Source: Ramlibacter sp. Leaf400 (GTDB taxonomy: Bacteria > Pseudomonadota > Gammaproteobacteria > Burkholderiales > Burkholderiaceae_C). Taken from it: a stretch of 64,000 bases of DNA. The DNA lies in assembly GCF_001424545.1 (NCBI RefSeq), contig NZ_LMQL01000012.1, positions 62,001-126,000 of the forward strand. Reading direction: 5' to 3'. The notes beneath the pieces are model-generated. The model saw nothing but the letters and a program-made list of their open reading frames with translations. It was not told where the DNA came from and did no database searches. Made by a program: the position numbers and the translations under genes. Each line of letters begins with the position of its first letter. The first letter of the stretch is position 1. Below, one piece after another: positions 33,154-41,687 of the stretch.

Positions 33154-34110
33154 ATGAGGTTCGCACCAAGCTTGTTTCTTGCATCGCTGGCGCTGGGCGC
33201 CGGCGCGTGGACGGCGCCGGCCCTGGCGCAATCGGCCGACGCCTGGCCCGAGCGCACGATCACGGTGGTCGTGCCCTGGCCGGCCGGCGGCTTCACCGAC
33301 AAGCTGGGCCGGCTGATGGCCGAGAAGATGGCGGCCAGCCTGGGCAAGCCGGTGGTGGTGGAGAACCGGCCCGGCGCCAGCGCGGGCATCGGGTCCGAGC
33401 ACGTGATGCGGCAGGCGCCGGACGGCTACACGCTGCTGGTGACCTCCACCGATGGCACGGTGAAGCTGCTGCAGGGCAAGGGCACCGACCCCGTGTCGCA
33501 GCTCACCCAGATCTCGATGCTGGCCTCGCAGCCGGTCACGCTGTCGGTGGGACCGAAGTTCAAGGGCAACACCTTGGCGCAGTTCGTCGAGGAGGCCAGG
33601 CGCACGCCGGGCGGCATCGCCTACGCCTCCAACGGCGAGGGCGGCGCCACGCACTACGGCATGGAGATCTTCGCGAAGCAGGCGGGCATCCAGCTGAACC
33701 ACATCCCCTACAAGGGCACGGCGCCCGCGCTGCAGGACCTGGTGGGCGGCAACGTCGAGGCCACGCTGGTGAGCCTGCAGGGCGTGGGTGCGCAGCTGCA
33801 GAGCGGCCGGGCGCGCGCGCTGGCCATCACCTCGCCCAAGCGGGTGGAGGCGGCGCCCGCCATCCCGACCTTCGCGGAGTCCGGCTATCCCGGCTTCGAC
33901 CTGACGCTCTGGTACGGCATGGTCGGCCCCAGGGGCCTGCCGGACCCCATCGTGCGCAAGCTCAACCAGGTGCTGCGCGCGGCGCTGGCCGCGCCCGACG
34001 TGCAGCAGGCGCTGCGCTCGGCGGCCGCCGAGCCGGTGAGCAGCTCGCCCGAGGAGATGCTGCAGTTCGTGCAGAAGGAATCGGCGCGCTGGAGCGCGAT
34101 GATCCGATGA
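33154..34110 (+). CDS. Bug-family (TctC-like) periplasmic binding protein
   Basis: A 318-residue binding protein with a signal peptide (LASLALGAGAWTAPALAQ), the VVVPWPAGGFTDKLGR motif, VVVENRPGASAGIGSEHVM and the ligand-loop HIPYKGTAPALQDLVGG. An AGGAGG ribosome-binding site precedes the ATG at 33154. It is cotranscribed with the IclR gene before it and the SnoaL-like gene after it (4-base ATGA overlap). It may serve the TctAB permease encoded 1.3 kb downstream. Confidence 0.9.
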   Translation: MRFAPSLFLASLALGAGAWTAPALAQSADAWPERTITVVVPWPAGGFTDKLGRLMAEKMAASLGKPVVVENRPGASAGIGSEHVMRQAPDGYTLLVTSTDGTVKLLQGKGTDPVSQLTQISMLASQPVTLSVGPKFKGNTLAQFVEEARRTPGGIAYASNGEGGATHYGMEIFAKQAGIQLNHIPYKGTAPALQDLVGGNVEATLVSLQGVGAQLQSGRARALAITSPKRVEAAPAIPTFAESGYPGFDLTLWYGMVGPRGLPDPIVRKLNQVLRAALAAPDVQQALRSAAAEPVSSSPEEMLQFVQKESARWSAMIR

Positions 34111-34562
34111 CGGCCGACGAGGACTTCCGCCTTCGCCACGCGGCGCAGGAGCGGCTGATCGACTACTGGTGGGACGTGGACGCCAACGACGCGCGCGAGG
34201 CGACGGACTTCTACACCGCGGACTGCGTCTACGACATGTGCGGGCACCGCATGGAAGGCCCCGCCGCCGTGGGCCACTACTACGGCTATCGAGCCTCGCG
34301 CGGCGAGCGGCTGGTGCGGCACGTGCTCACCAACCTGCGCGCGAAGGTCCAGGCGCCCGGCCAGGTGGCGGTGCAGGGCGTGCTGACGGTCTACGCCGCC
34401 GACGGCGCGCCGGTGCTGCCGTCGGCGCCGCCCATCCTGGTGGCCGACAACCACGCCACCTTCGTGCGCGAGGCCGACGGCGCCTGGCGCATGCGGCGGC
34501 ACGACATCGTGGCGCTGTTTCGCGGCGGCGTGGCGGTGCTGGTGCCGCCGCCGAACGCGTAG
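34107..34562 (+). CDS. SnoaL-like (NTF2-fold) protein
   Basis: A 151-residue NTF2-fold protein (ERLIDYWWDVDANDAREATD, FYTADCVYDMCGHRMEG, a central HVLTNLRAKV strand and GAWRMRRHDIVALFRGG at the end). This matches the SnoaL_4 type, found as small subunits of ring-hydroxylating oxygenases or as isomerases and dehydratases. Its ATG overlaps the Bug stop in ATGA, so the products are linked in expression. No catalytic assignment is possible. It is convergent with the ABM gene, 28 bases apart. Confidence 0.8.
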   Translation: MTADEDFRLRHAAQERLIDYWWDVDANDAREATDFYTADCVYDMCGHRMEGPAAVGHYYGYRASRGERLVRHVLTNLRAKVQAPGQVAVQGVLTVYAADGAPVLPSAPPILVADNHATFVREADGAWRMRRHDIVALFRGGVAVLVPPPNA

Positions 34563-34590
34563 CCGGCCGGCCAAGCCGGCGGCCTGTCGT

Positions 34591-35247
34591 TCAGGCCGCG
34601 CCCACGCCGGCTTCGACCGCTCCCTGCGCCATGTGCGTGGCCAGCACGTCCGCCATCTTCATCGAGGGCATCCCGCCCACCAGCTTCAGCGCGTGCTTCG
34701 TCAACTCGCGCGGCACGCGGCCGGTGAGGTGGGAATTGCGCGCCGAATGGTCGGGGAAGACGTCGAAGATGCCGAAGTGCGGCTTGTCGACCCAGCGCAG
34801 CGCGAACCAGGCGGTGGTGCCGGGTTCCTCCTCGACGTACTGGCGCGCCTCGCGCAGGAACTGCGCCACGTCCATCTCGTGCCCGACCTTGGCCTTGAAG
34901 GCGAGCAGCACCGCGCAGGTGACCGGCCGCTCCGGCGGGACGGCGGGCAGCTTGCTCGCCAGGATGTCCAGCCGCGCGATCTCGGCGTCGCGCTGCAGCA
35001 GCTGCGGGCCCTGCGCCTGCAGCGCCTGGGCGACCGGGCCCTGCAGGTGCGCCTGGCGCGCGGCGTCGCCGCCGAAGGCATCGAAGATCCCGTAGTCGTC
35101 GCGGCCGAAGCGCAGCGCGAACCAGGCGAGCGTCCCGGGCTCGGCCTGCACCTGCGGCACCGCGCCCTTCAGGAACTGTTCGGTCGGGTCGGACTGGCCC
35201 GCCTTGGCCAGCAGCCGCGCCAGCAATCCATGCGTCACCGTATCCAT
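34591..35247 (-). CDS. tandem ABM-domain protein
   Basis: A 218-residue protein made of two homologous antibiotic-biosynthesis-monooxygenase (ABM) domains. The repeats align clearly: EPGTLAWFALRFGRDDYGIF and EPGTTAWFALRWVDKPHFGIF, each followed by D-x-F-x-x-x-x-A-R and an HLxGxV segment. Single ABM domains form dimers; here the dimer appears fused in one chain. Members act as small monooxygenases or as stress-related proteins. An AAAGGAG ribosome-binding site supports the ATG at 35247. It lies downstream of tctA on the same strand after 120 bases. Confidence 0.82.
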   Translation of the reverse strand: MDTVTHGLLARLLAKAGQSDPTEQFLKGAVPQVQAEPGTLAWFALRFGRDDYGIFDAFGGDAARQAHLQGPVAQALQAQGPQLLQRDAEIARLDILASKLPAVPPERPVTCAVLLAFKAKVGHEMDVAQFLREARQYVEEEPGTTAWFALRWVDKPHFGIFDVFPDHSARNSHLTGRVPRELTKHALKLVGGMPSMKMADVLATHMAQGAVEAGVGAA

Positions 35248-35367
35248 CGCCGGGCTCCTTTCGTGCAACGGAGGAGCCACGAGGGTAGACCGGGCGCGGG
35301 TTGGCGCAAACCCGCGCCGGTGAGGACTGTGAGCAGCTGTAGCTCGGCGGTTCCGGCCGAGGAGCTC

Positions 35368-36870
35368 CTAGGCCTCCTGGAACGCCGCCTCGCGCGTCTT
35401 GCGGATCGCCGGCAGCGCCACGATCAGCAGCAGCAGCGCCGTGGCCACCAGCAGGCTGGCGGAGAGCGGTCGCGTGACCAGGGTGGAGAACTCGCCGCGC
35501 GACAGCAGCAGGGCGCGGCGCAGGTTCTCTTCCATCATCGGCCCGAGCACGAAGCCCAGCAGCAGGGGCGCGGGTTCCATGCCGCAGCGGGCGAACACGT
35601 AGCCGGCCACGCCGAAGCCCGCGGTGATGAACACGTCGAAGGTGTTGTTGTTGATCGAATAGACCCCGATGCAGCAGAACACCAGGATGGCCGGGTAGAG
35701 GAAGCGGTAGGGCACCTTCAGCAGCTTCACCCACAGGCCGATCAGCGGCAGGTTCAGGATGATCAGCATGGCGTTGCCCAGCCACATGCTGGCGATCAGG
35801 CCCCAGAACAGATCGGGGTTGCTGGTCATCACCTGCGGGCCGGGCTGGATGTTGTGGATGGTCATCGCGCCGACCATCAGCGCCATCACCACGTTGGACG
35901 GGATGCCCAGAGTGAGCAGCGGCACGAACGAGGTCTGCGCGCCGGCGTTGTTGGCCGCCTCGGGGCCGGCCACGCCTTCGATCGCGCCTTTGCCGAATTC
36001 GGCGCTGTGCCTGGAGAGCTTCTTTTCCAGCGTGTAGGAGGCGAAGGCCGACAGAGTTGCGCCGCCGCCGGGCAGCATGCCCAGGACGGTGCCCAGCGCG
36101 GTGCCGCGCGCGGCCGCCGGCAACAGGCGGCGGAAGTCTTCCTTCGTGGGGAACAGCTTGGTGACGTGGTTGGTGAAGGTCTCTCGGTGCTCGCGCTGCT
36201 CCACGTTGGCGATGATCTCGGCGAAGCCGAAGATGCCCATGGCCAGGGCCACGAAGTTGATGCCGTCGGTCAGCTCCGGGATGTCGAACGAGTAGCGCGC
36301 CACGCCGGAGTTGACGTCGGTGCCGACCAGGCCCAGCACCAGCCCCAGCAGGATCATGCCGATCGCCTTGACCAGCGAGCCCGACGCCAGCACCACCGCG
36401 CCCACCAGGCCCAGCACCATCAGCGAGAAGTACTCGGCCGGCCCGAACTTGAACGCCAGCTCCGACATCGGCACGGCGAAGGCGGCCAGCACCAGGGTGG
36501 CCACGCAGCCGGCCAGGAAGGAGCTGATGCCGGCGGTGGCCAGCGCCGCGCCGGCGCGGCCCTTGCGTGCCATCTGGTAGCCGTCGATGGCGGTGACCAC
36601 CGAGGACGATTCGCCCGGCAGGTTGACCAGGATGGCGGTGGTGGAGCCGCCGTACTGCGCGCCGTAGTAGATGCCCGACAGCATGATCAGCGCCGACACC
36701 GGGGGCAGGGTGTAGGTGATCGGCAGCAGCATGGCGATGGTGGTGGACGGGCCCAGGCCCGGCAGCACGCCGATCAGCGTGCCCAGCAGGCAGCCGATGA
36801 ACGCATAGGTCAGGTTCTGCAGGCTCAGCGCCGTCTCGAAACCGAGGGCGAGGTGGGAGAACAGTTCCAT
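35368..36870 (-). CDS. tctA: tripartite tricarboxylate transporter permease, large subunit TctA
   Basis: A 500-residue membrane protein with about 11-12 transmembrane segments and the TctA signatures GTLIGVLPGLGPSTTIAMLL near the N-terminus and GTVLGMLPGGGATLSAFASY in the middle. With TctB it transports carboxylates delivered by a TctC/Bug binding protein, driven by ion gradients. It is 13 bases behind tctB. No tctC gene is in this operon, so one of the three Bug proteins in the island, or another, must supply substrate. Confidence 0.94.
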   Translation of the reverse strand: MELFSHLALGFETALSLQNLTYAFIGCLLGTLIGVLPGLGPSTTIAMLLPITYTLPPVSALIMLSGIYYGAQYGGSTTAILVNLPGESSSVVTAIDGYQMARKGRAGAALATAGISSFLAGCVATLVLAAFAVPMSELAFKFGPAEYFSLMVLGLVGAVVLASGSLVKAIGMILLGLVLGLVGTDVNSGVARYSFDIPELTDGINFVALAMGIFGFAEIIANVEQREHRETFTNHVTKLFPTKEDFRRLLPAAARGTALGTVLGMLPGGGATLSAFASYTLEKKLSRHSAEFGKGAIEGVAGPEAANNAGAQTSFVPLLTLGIPSNVVMALMVGAMTIHNIQPGPQVMTSNPDLFWGLIASMWLGNAMLIILNLPLIGLWVKLLKVPYRFLYPAILVFCCIGVYSINNNTFDVFITAGFGVAGYVFARCGMEPAPLLLGFVLGPMMEENLRRALLLSRGEFSTLVTRPLSASLLVATALLLLIVALPAIRKTREAAFQEA

Positions 36871-36883
36871 GTGCGGCCCCTCC

Positions 36884-37348
36884 TCAGTCCAGCCACGCCG
36901 GCCACAGGCCGATCTGCAGCTGGATGCCGTAGACGAACACGCCGATGCTGAACGCGACCAGCACGAGGGTGCTGACCAGCGCGCCGCGCCAGGTGAACTC
37001 GTGGCTGGCCCGGCTGGACACCAGGACCAGCGCCACCAGCGCCAGCACCAGGCCCAGCGGCTGCAGCAGCAGGCCGAACAGGACGACGCCGCCCAGCACC
37101 CAGGCCATGGCGCCGAGTTCCGGCCGCTTGAGCGGATCGACCGGCGCCGTGCGCCTGAGGCTGGTGCCCGCCGTGACGAGGCCGACCAGCGCCAGCAGGA
37201 CGCCGATCCAGAACGGGAAGAAGCCCGGGCCCATCCGCGCCGGGTCGCCCAGCCGGTAGGACAGCGCGCCGATGCTGAAGCCGGCGCCCATCAGGATGTA
37301 GATGAGGCCGGCGGCGAAGTCTTTCTGGTTGCGGATGCGCCACTGCAT
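36884..37348 (-). CDS. tctB: tripartite tricarboxylate transporter small subunit TctB
   Basis: A 154-residue protein with four predicted transmembrane segments (FAAGLIYILMGAGFSIGALS, GFFPFWIGVLLALVGLVTAG, VLGGVVLFGLLLQPLGLVLA, GALVSTLVLVAFSIGVFVYG). This matches the TctB size and topology. A GGAGAC ribosome-binding site supports the ATG at 37348 over longer frames. First gene of tctBA; divergent from a MarR regulator across nested palindromes. Confidence 0.9.
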   Translation of the reverse strand: MQWRIRNQKDFAAGLIYILMGAGFSIGALSYRLGDPARMGPGFFPFWIGVLLALVGLVTAGTSLRRTAPVDPLKRPELGAMAWVLGGVVLFGLLLQPLGLVLALVALVLVSSRASHEFTWRGALVSTLVLVAFSIGVFVYGIQLQIGLWPAWLD

Positions 37349-37382
37349 TTGCTTGTCTCCTTGTTCAGGTGGTCTGCGCGCG

Positions 37383-37426
37383 ATTACATCATGGCGTGAC
37401 ATGAATGGATCATTCTGTGATGTAAA
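37383..37426. promoter_or_regulatory. nested palindromes between tctB and marR-type gene
   Basis: An 8-bp inverted repeat TTACATCA / TGATGTAA (37384-37391 / 37418-37425) encloses a second palindrome GAATG-GAT-CATTC (37403-37415). It is A+T-rich and lies in the divergent promoter. Likely operator of the MarR regulator. Confidence 0.65.
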
Positions 37427-37481
37427 TCCGGGCCGTCGGTTCCCGGCGCGCCGCATCCGTTACCCGGTGTAGATTCCGGCC

Positions 37482-37916
37482 ATGGGGAAGCAGGCAACGA
37501 AGGGCACGCCACGGGAGCCAGAGGTCCCGGAGAAGGAGCATTACGAGCGGTTGTCCAGCTTCCGCTGGCAGCTGCGCCGCTTCCTGCGGTTCAGCGAGGA
37601 CGCCTGCCGCGAGGAGGGCGTCACCATGCTGCATTACCAGCTGCTGCTGCACACCCAGGGGTTTGCCGGCCGCGACTGGGCCAGCATCGGCGAGCTGGCC
37701 GATCGGCTGCAGGCCCAGCCGCATGGCGTGGTGGCGCTGGTGACGCGCTGCGAGCAGTCCGGCCTGGTCGAGCGGCGCGCCAGCGCGCGCGACGGCCGGC
37801 TGGTGGAGGTGCACCTCACCGTCGCCGGCCGCCGCTGCCTGCGCCGGCTGGCGCAGAAGCACCGGGAAGAACTGGCCTCGCTGGCCGCGGTGGTCGACGC
37901 CGCGAGCGACCTCTAG
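37482..37916 (+). CDS. MarR-family transcriptional regulator
   Basis: A 144-residue MarR protein with the winged helix in WASIGELADRLQAQPHGVVA, LVTRCEQSGLVERRAS and the wing DGRLVEVHLTVAGRR. MarR proteins usually repress a divergent gene and are released by a small aromatic or phenolic ligand. Its likely target is the tctBA promoter across the palindromes at 37,383-37,426. The ATG at 37482 precedes the first helix; it is convergent with the ABC exporter 11 bases away. Confidence 0.9.
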   Translation: MGKQATKGTPREPEVPEKEHYERLSSFRWQLRRFLRFSEDACREEGVTMLHYQLLLHTQGFAGRDWASIGELADRLQAQPHGVVALVTRCEQSGLVERRASARDGRLVEVHLTVAGRRCLRRLAQKHREELASLAAVVDAASDL

Positions 37917-37927
37917 CGCCGGCGCGT

Positions 37928-39829
37928 CTAGCGGCGCAGCCCGCGCCGGCGCACGCCGTGCGACCAGGTGCCGCGCGGGCCGCCGGCCGTCTCCTGCGTG
38001 TCGCCGTGTCCGCGCGCATGGCGCATGAACAGGCGCGCGTAGTAGCCGCCCTGCGCCAGCAGCTGCGCATGCGTGCCCACCGCCTCGACCTGCCCGGCCC
38101 GCATCACGACGATGCGGTCGGCATCGATCACGGTGGACAGCCGGTGCGCGACCACCAGCGTGGTGCGGCCGCGCGTCAGGCGCTGCAGGGCCGCCTGCAC
38201 CAGCGCCTCGCTCTCGTTGTCCAGCGCGCTGGTGGCCTCGTCCAGCACCAGGATGGGCGGATCCTTGAGCAGGGCGCGGGCGATGGCGATGCGCTGCTTC
38301 TGGCCGCCGGACAGGCCCGCGCCGCGTTCGCCGACCAGGGTGTCGTAGCCGTGGGGCAGGCGCTCGATGAACTCGTGCGCGTTGGCGGCGCGCGCGGCCG
38401 CCTCGGCCTGCTCGCGCGTGGCGCCGGGGCTGCCGTAGGTGATGTTGGCCAGCATGGTGTCGTGGAACAGGTGCACGTCCTGCATCACGGTGCCGACCTG
38501 CGTGCGCAGCGAGCGCAGGGTGCACTCGCGCACGTCGACGCCGTCGACCAGGATGCGGCCCTGGGTGGGCGCGTGCAGACGTTCGAGCAGCGACACCAGC
38601 GTGCTCTTGCCGCAGCCGCTGGGGCCGACCAGCGCCACCGTCTCGCCCGGCGCGATCGACAGCGTGATGTCGCGCAGCACCGGGCGGCCGTCGCCGTAGT
38701 CGAACGAGACCCGGTCGAACGTCACCGCGCCGCGCGCCACGACCAGGTCGCGGGCATCGGGCACGTCCGCCAGCGGATCGGGCGCCTCGAGGATCTCGCA
38801 CACGCCCTCCATCGAGACCCGCCCGCGGCGCACCGTGGCATACACGTTCGTCAGGCTCTGGATGGGGCCGAACAGGCTGCTGACGTACTGCAGCGCGGCC
38901 ACCAGCGTGCCCACCGTGCCGTGGCCCTGCAGCACCAGCCACACGCCGATGGCGGCCACCGAGAGGCGGGCGCCCGCGGCCGACAGGCCCTGCAGCGCCG
39001 CGGTCTGCGCGTCGCGCCCGGCGCCGCGCTTCTGCAGCGCATTGCCCGCGTCGACGGCGTCGAGGAAGCGGCGCTCCTCGGCCTGCTCCATGGCGAAGCC
39101 CTTGACCGTGCGGATGCCGCCGAGCACCTCGGTCCAGCGGCCGAAGATGGCCGACCAGTGCGCCACCAGGGCGCGGTCGCGCTGGGTCTGCTCGGGCACG
39201 GCGCGCATGCCGACCAGGGCGGGCAGGGGCGCGAACACGCACACCGCCAGCGCCAGGCGCCAGTCCAGGTTGAGAAGCGCGGCGAGCGCCAGGCCCAGGA
39301 AGCAGGCGGCGGGGAGCGCCTTGAAGGCGAGTTCCGCGACCGCGTTGACGAAGCCGTTGAGCGAGGCGTTCACCCGGTTCACGGTGGCCCCGACGGTGTG
39401 CTGCTGGTGCCAGGCCAGCGGCAGCTCGTGCAGGCGGGCGGTGACCCGTCCGCGCAGGGCGAAGTCCAGGTCCAGCCGCACCCGCCAGCTGCGTGTTTCC
39501 AGCAGTCGCGAGAGGTAGACCTGGGCCAGCTCGGTCAGCGCCACCGCGCCCAGCGCCAGCAGGATGGTGCGCAGCCCGCCGATCGGCGCCGACGCGGCGT
39601 AGCGGCCCAGCGCATCGACCAGGCCCATCACCGCCAGCGGCGCCGCCGCGCCCACCACGGCCAGGATCAGGGCCAGCGCGACCACCTTGCCGATCGGCCG
39701 GCCGAAGCCGCGCAGCCAGGGCAAGGCCTGGCGGGCGAGGGCGCGCGTGCTGCGCTGGGCGAGCGGGGAAGCGACGGCGGCGTCGTGGGGAAGGAGGCCT
39801 GAAGGGGTGGGCCGGGCGGCGGTCGACAT
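37928..39829 (-). CDS. ABC exporter, fused transmembrane and ATPase domains
   Basis: A 633-residue half-transporter of the ABCB type. Six transmembrane segments occupy about residues 30-330. The ATPase domain has Walker A VGPSGCGKSTLVSL, the signature LSGGQKQRIAIARALL, Walker B ILVLDEATSALD and the H-loop VVAHRLSTV. Such homodimers export lipids, peptides or drugs; the substrate is unknown. The ATG at 39829 (STAARPTPSG) is taken as the start; the frame continues upstream to 39937 with a non-conserved stretch. The family length fits. Confidence 0.88.
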   Translation of the reverse strand: MSTAARPTPSGLLPHDAAVASPLAQRSTRALARQALPWLRGFGRPIGKVVALALILAVVGAAAPLAVMGLVDALGRYAASAPIGGLRTILLALGAVALTELAQVYLSRLLETRSWRVRLDLDFALRGRVTARLHELPLAWHQQHTVGATVNRVNASLNGFVNAVAELAFKALPAACFLGLALAALLNLDWRLALAVCVFAPLPALVGMRAVPEQTQRDRALVAHWSAIFGRWTEVLGGIRTVKGFAMEQAEERRFLDAVDAGNALQKRGAGRDAQTAALQGLSAAGARLSVAAIGVWLVLQGHGTVGTLVAALQYVSSLFGPIQSLTNVYATVRRGRVSMEGVCEILEAPDPLADVPDARDLVVARGAVTFDRVSFDYGDGRPVLRDITLSIAPGETVALVGPSGCGKSTLVSLLERLHAPTQGRILVDGVDVRECTLRSLRTQVGTVMQDVHLFHDTMLANITYGSPGATREQAEAAARAANAHEFIERLPHGYDTLVGERGAGLSGGQKQRIAIARALLKDPPILVLDEATSALDNESEALVQAALQRLTRGRTTLVVAHRLSTVIDADRIVVMRAGQVEAVGTHAQLLAQGGYYARLFMRHARGHGDTQETAGGPRGTWSHGVRRRGLRR

Positions 39830-40008
39830 GGAACTGCTGGGGGCGGCTCCGTGGCGCCAGTGCGCAGGCCAGCCGCTGGACAAAACTGTAGCGGCTGGCG
39901 GATGAGTTGGCGGGTGAGTCGACGCGGATCCGGACACTGCCGGCGGTCGTCACGGCGGGCACGCCACGCGGGCGCGAAAGAAGTCGCGCTGCGCAGGACG
40001 CGCGAGGT

Positions 40009-40371
40009 TCAGGGGGAGATCAGGGAGCCCAGTGGAGCCGCGCAGATGTTGTTGCGGTTCTCCATCCCCGGCGGGCAAACCTTGCGCCCGGCGGACTTGC
40101 GGTCCCACGCCGGCGGGGTGCCGCTGTTCACGGCGTTCTCCAGGCCGGTGGTGCTGTTGAAGGCACCGGCTCCCAGCATGCCGGGCCCCCGCGCCGGCGC
40201 CGCGGGCACTGGCTGCGCGCTGCGCGCAACGCCGTCCGGGCCGAGCTCGACGCCGGTCGACGCGGTGCTCGGCGTGCTCGGCCGGCTGGGCGCCAGCCGT
40301 TCGTACGACTGCGCCTGGGCCGCGAGCGAGGCTGCGGCCAGCCATCCGGCGAGGAGGATGCGGTGGTTCAT
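40009..40371 (-). CDS. small secreted protein of unknown function
   Basis: A 120-residue exported protein: a signal peptide (ILLAGWLAAASLAAQA-Q) followed by a Pro/Ser/Thr-rich part and a C-terminus with two cysteines (KVCPPGMENRNNICAAPLG) that could form a disulfide. The C-terminal CPPGM...NxC pattern resembles short Burkholderiales secreted proteins of unknown role. It stands alone: the glutaminase gene is divergent and the ABC exporter gene is 180 bases further on, a gap in which I see no gene. Confidence 0.6.
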   Translation of the reverse strand: MNHRILLAGWLAAASLAAQAQSYERLAPSRPSTPSTASTGVELGPDGVARSAQPVPAAPARGPGMLGAGAFNSTTGLENAVNSGTPPAWDRKSAGRKVCPPGMENRNNICAAPLGSLISP

Positions 40372-40512
40372 GTGCAGCCCATCCTAGGCCTGCGGGGCTC
40401 TCGCGAGGCGCCGTCGTAACCAATTGCAGCGCGACCGATGAGCCAGGCCCCGACGCGGCCTGCGGCGGCCCGCCTACATGGGGCGCGCCGGCGTCCGCCT
40501 AGCCTCGTCCCC

Positions 40513-41505
40513 ATGAACGCACCCCAGGACCCCGCTCCCTACTTGCGCGACCTGCTCGAGCGCTTCCGCGAACTGCGCGAGGGCAAGGTGCAGTCGTCCC
40601 TCCCCGGCATGGACCGCACCGGCCCCGACACCTTCGCGATCGCCGTGGCGACCACTGACGGACAGGTGTGGTCCGCGGGCGACGACCGCCATCCCTTCTC
40701 GCTGCAGTCGATCTCCAAGCCTTTCCTCTACGGCATGGCCTTGGACCAGCTGGGCCGCGAGGCGGTGCACCGCAAGGTGGCGGTGGAGCCCACCGGCGAA
40801 GCGTTCAACTCGCTCACCGAGCTGGAAGAGGACCACCTGCCGTACAACCCGATGATCAATTCGGGCGCCATCGCGATCTCGGCCCTGCTGCACCACGCGG
40901 CGCCCCGGGAGTCGCAGCAGCGGATGATGGGCATGTTCGGCGAGTACCTGGGCCGCGCGGCGCTGGTGCACGACGCGGTGAAGGGCCGCGAGCTGGAGGG
41001 TGCGCACCGCAACCGCGCCATCGCCCACCTGCTGCGCCACTTCGAGGTGATCGGCGACGACATCGATGGCGCGATCCGGCTCTACGCCTGGCAGTGCGCC
41101 GTGATGCTCGACACCCGCGAGCTGGCCTTGATGGCCGCCACGCTGGCCAACGGCGGCGTGCAGCCCGTCACCGGACGGTGCGCGATTCAGCGGCGCCACG
41201 TGCGCGACGTGCTCACGCTGATGTTCACCTGCGGCATGTACGACACCTCGGGCACCTGGGCCTACCACGTGGGCCTGCCCGCCAAGAGCGGCGTGAGCGG
41301 CGGCGTGATGGCGGTCGTGCCGGGCCGCATGGGACTGGCCGTGTACTCGCCGCGGCTGGACGCGCACGGCCACAGCGTGCGCGGCGTCGAGGTGTTCAAG
41401 GCCTGGGCCGCCGACTGGGGCCTGGGCGTGCTGGGCGGCGGCGAGCATGGCGACGGCTCGGTCCACCCGGTGCCGGACCCGGCGGCGTCGGCCCAGGCGA
41501 ACTGA
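40513..41505 (+). CDS. glsA: glutaminase A
   Basis: A 330-residue serine-dependent glutaminase that converts glutamine to glutamate and ammonia. The beta-lactamase-like fold carries the S-x-x-K motif at Ser66-Lys69 (SLQSISKPF). YNPMINSGAIAI and the C-terminal LPAKSGVSGGVMAVVPGRMG segment are diagnostic. The ATG at 40513 gives the family length of about 310-330. It is divergent from a small secreted protein and convergent with the CYTH-CHAD gene across a composite repeat. Confidence 0.94.
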   Translation: MNAPQDPAPYLRDLLERFRELREGKVQSSLPGMDRTGPDTFAIAVATTDGQVWSAGDDRHPFSLQSISKPFLYGMALDQLGREAVHRKVAVEPTGEAFNSLTELEEDHLPYNPMINSGAIAISALLHHAAPRESQQRMMGMFGEYLGRAALVHDAVKGRELEGAHRNRAIAHLLRHFEVIGDDIDGAIRLYAWQCAVMLDTRELALMAATLANGGVQPVTGRCAIQRRHVRDVLTLMFTCGMYDTSGTWAYHVGLPAKSGVSGGVMAVVPGRMGLAVYSPRLDAHGHSVRGVEVFKAWAADWGLGVLGGGEHGDGSVHPVPDPAASAQAN

Positions 41506-41510
41506 CGTTC

Positions 41511-41678
41511 CCGTCATCCCGCGGACGCGGGGAGCTTGCATTGAGAACAGGACACGGAGGCACAGAGGCACAGAGGGAAAGAGGAGGAACTCATACAGAT
41601 AGCTCTGATGTTCTCTGTGCCTCTGTGCCTCTGTGTTCTGTTCCGCCCCCTGGATTCCCGCCTCCGCGGGAATGACGG
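41511..41678. repeat. composite repeat: CACAGAGG palindrome inside a dRS3-like element
   Basis: Outer ends are CCGTCATCCCGCGGACGCGG and GATTCCCGCC...GAATGACGG. Inside lie inverted arms of ACAGAGGC units (about 41545-41576 and 41612-41643). Same nesting as at 3,067-3,217. It fills the gap between convergent genes. Confidence 0.85.
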
Positions 41679-41687
41679 AGAGGGCGC

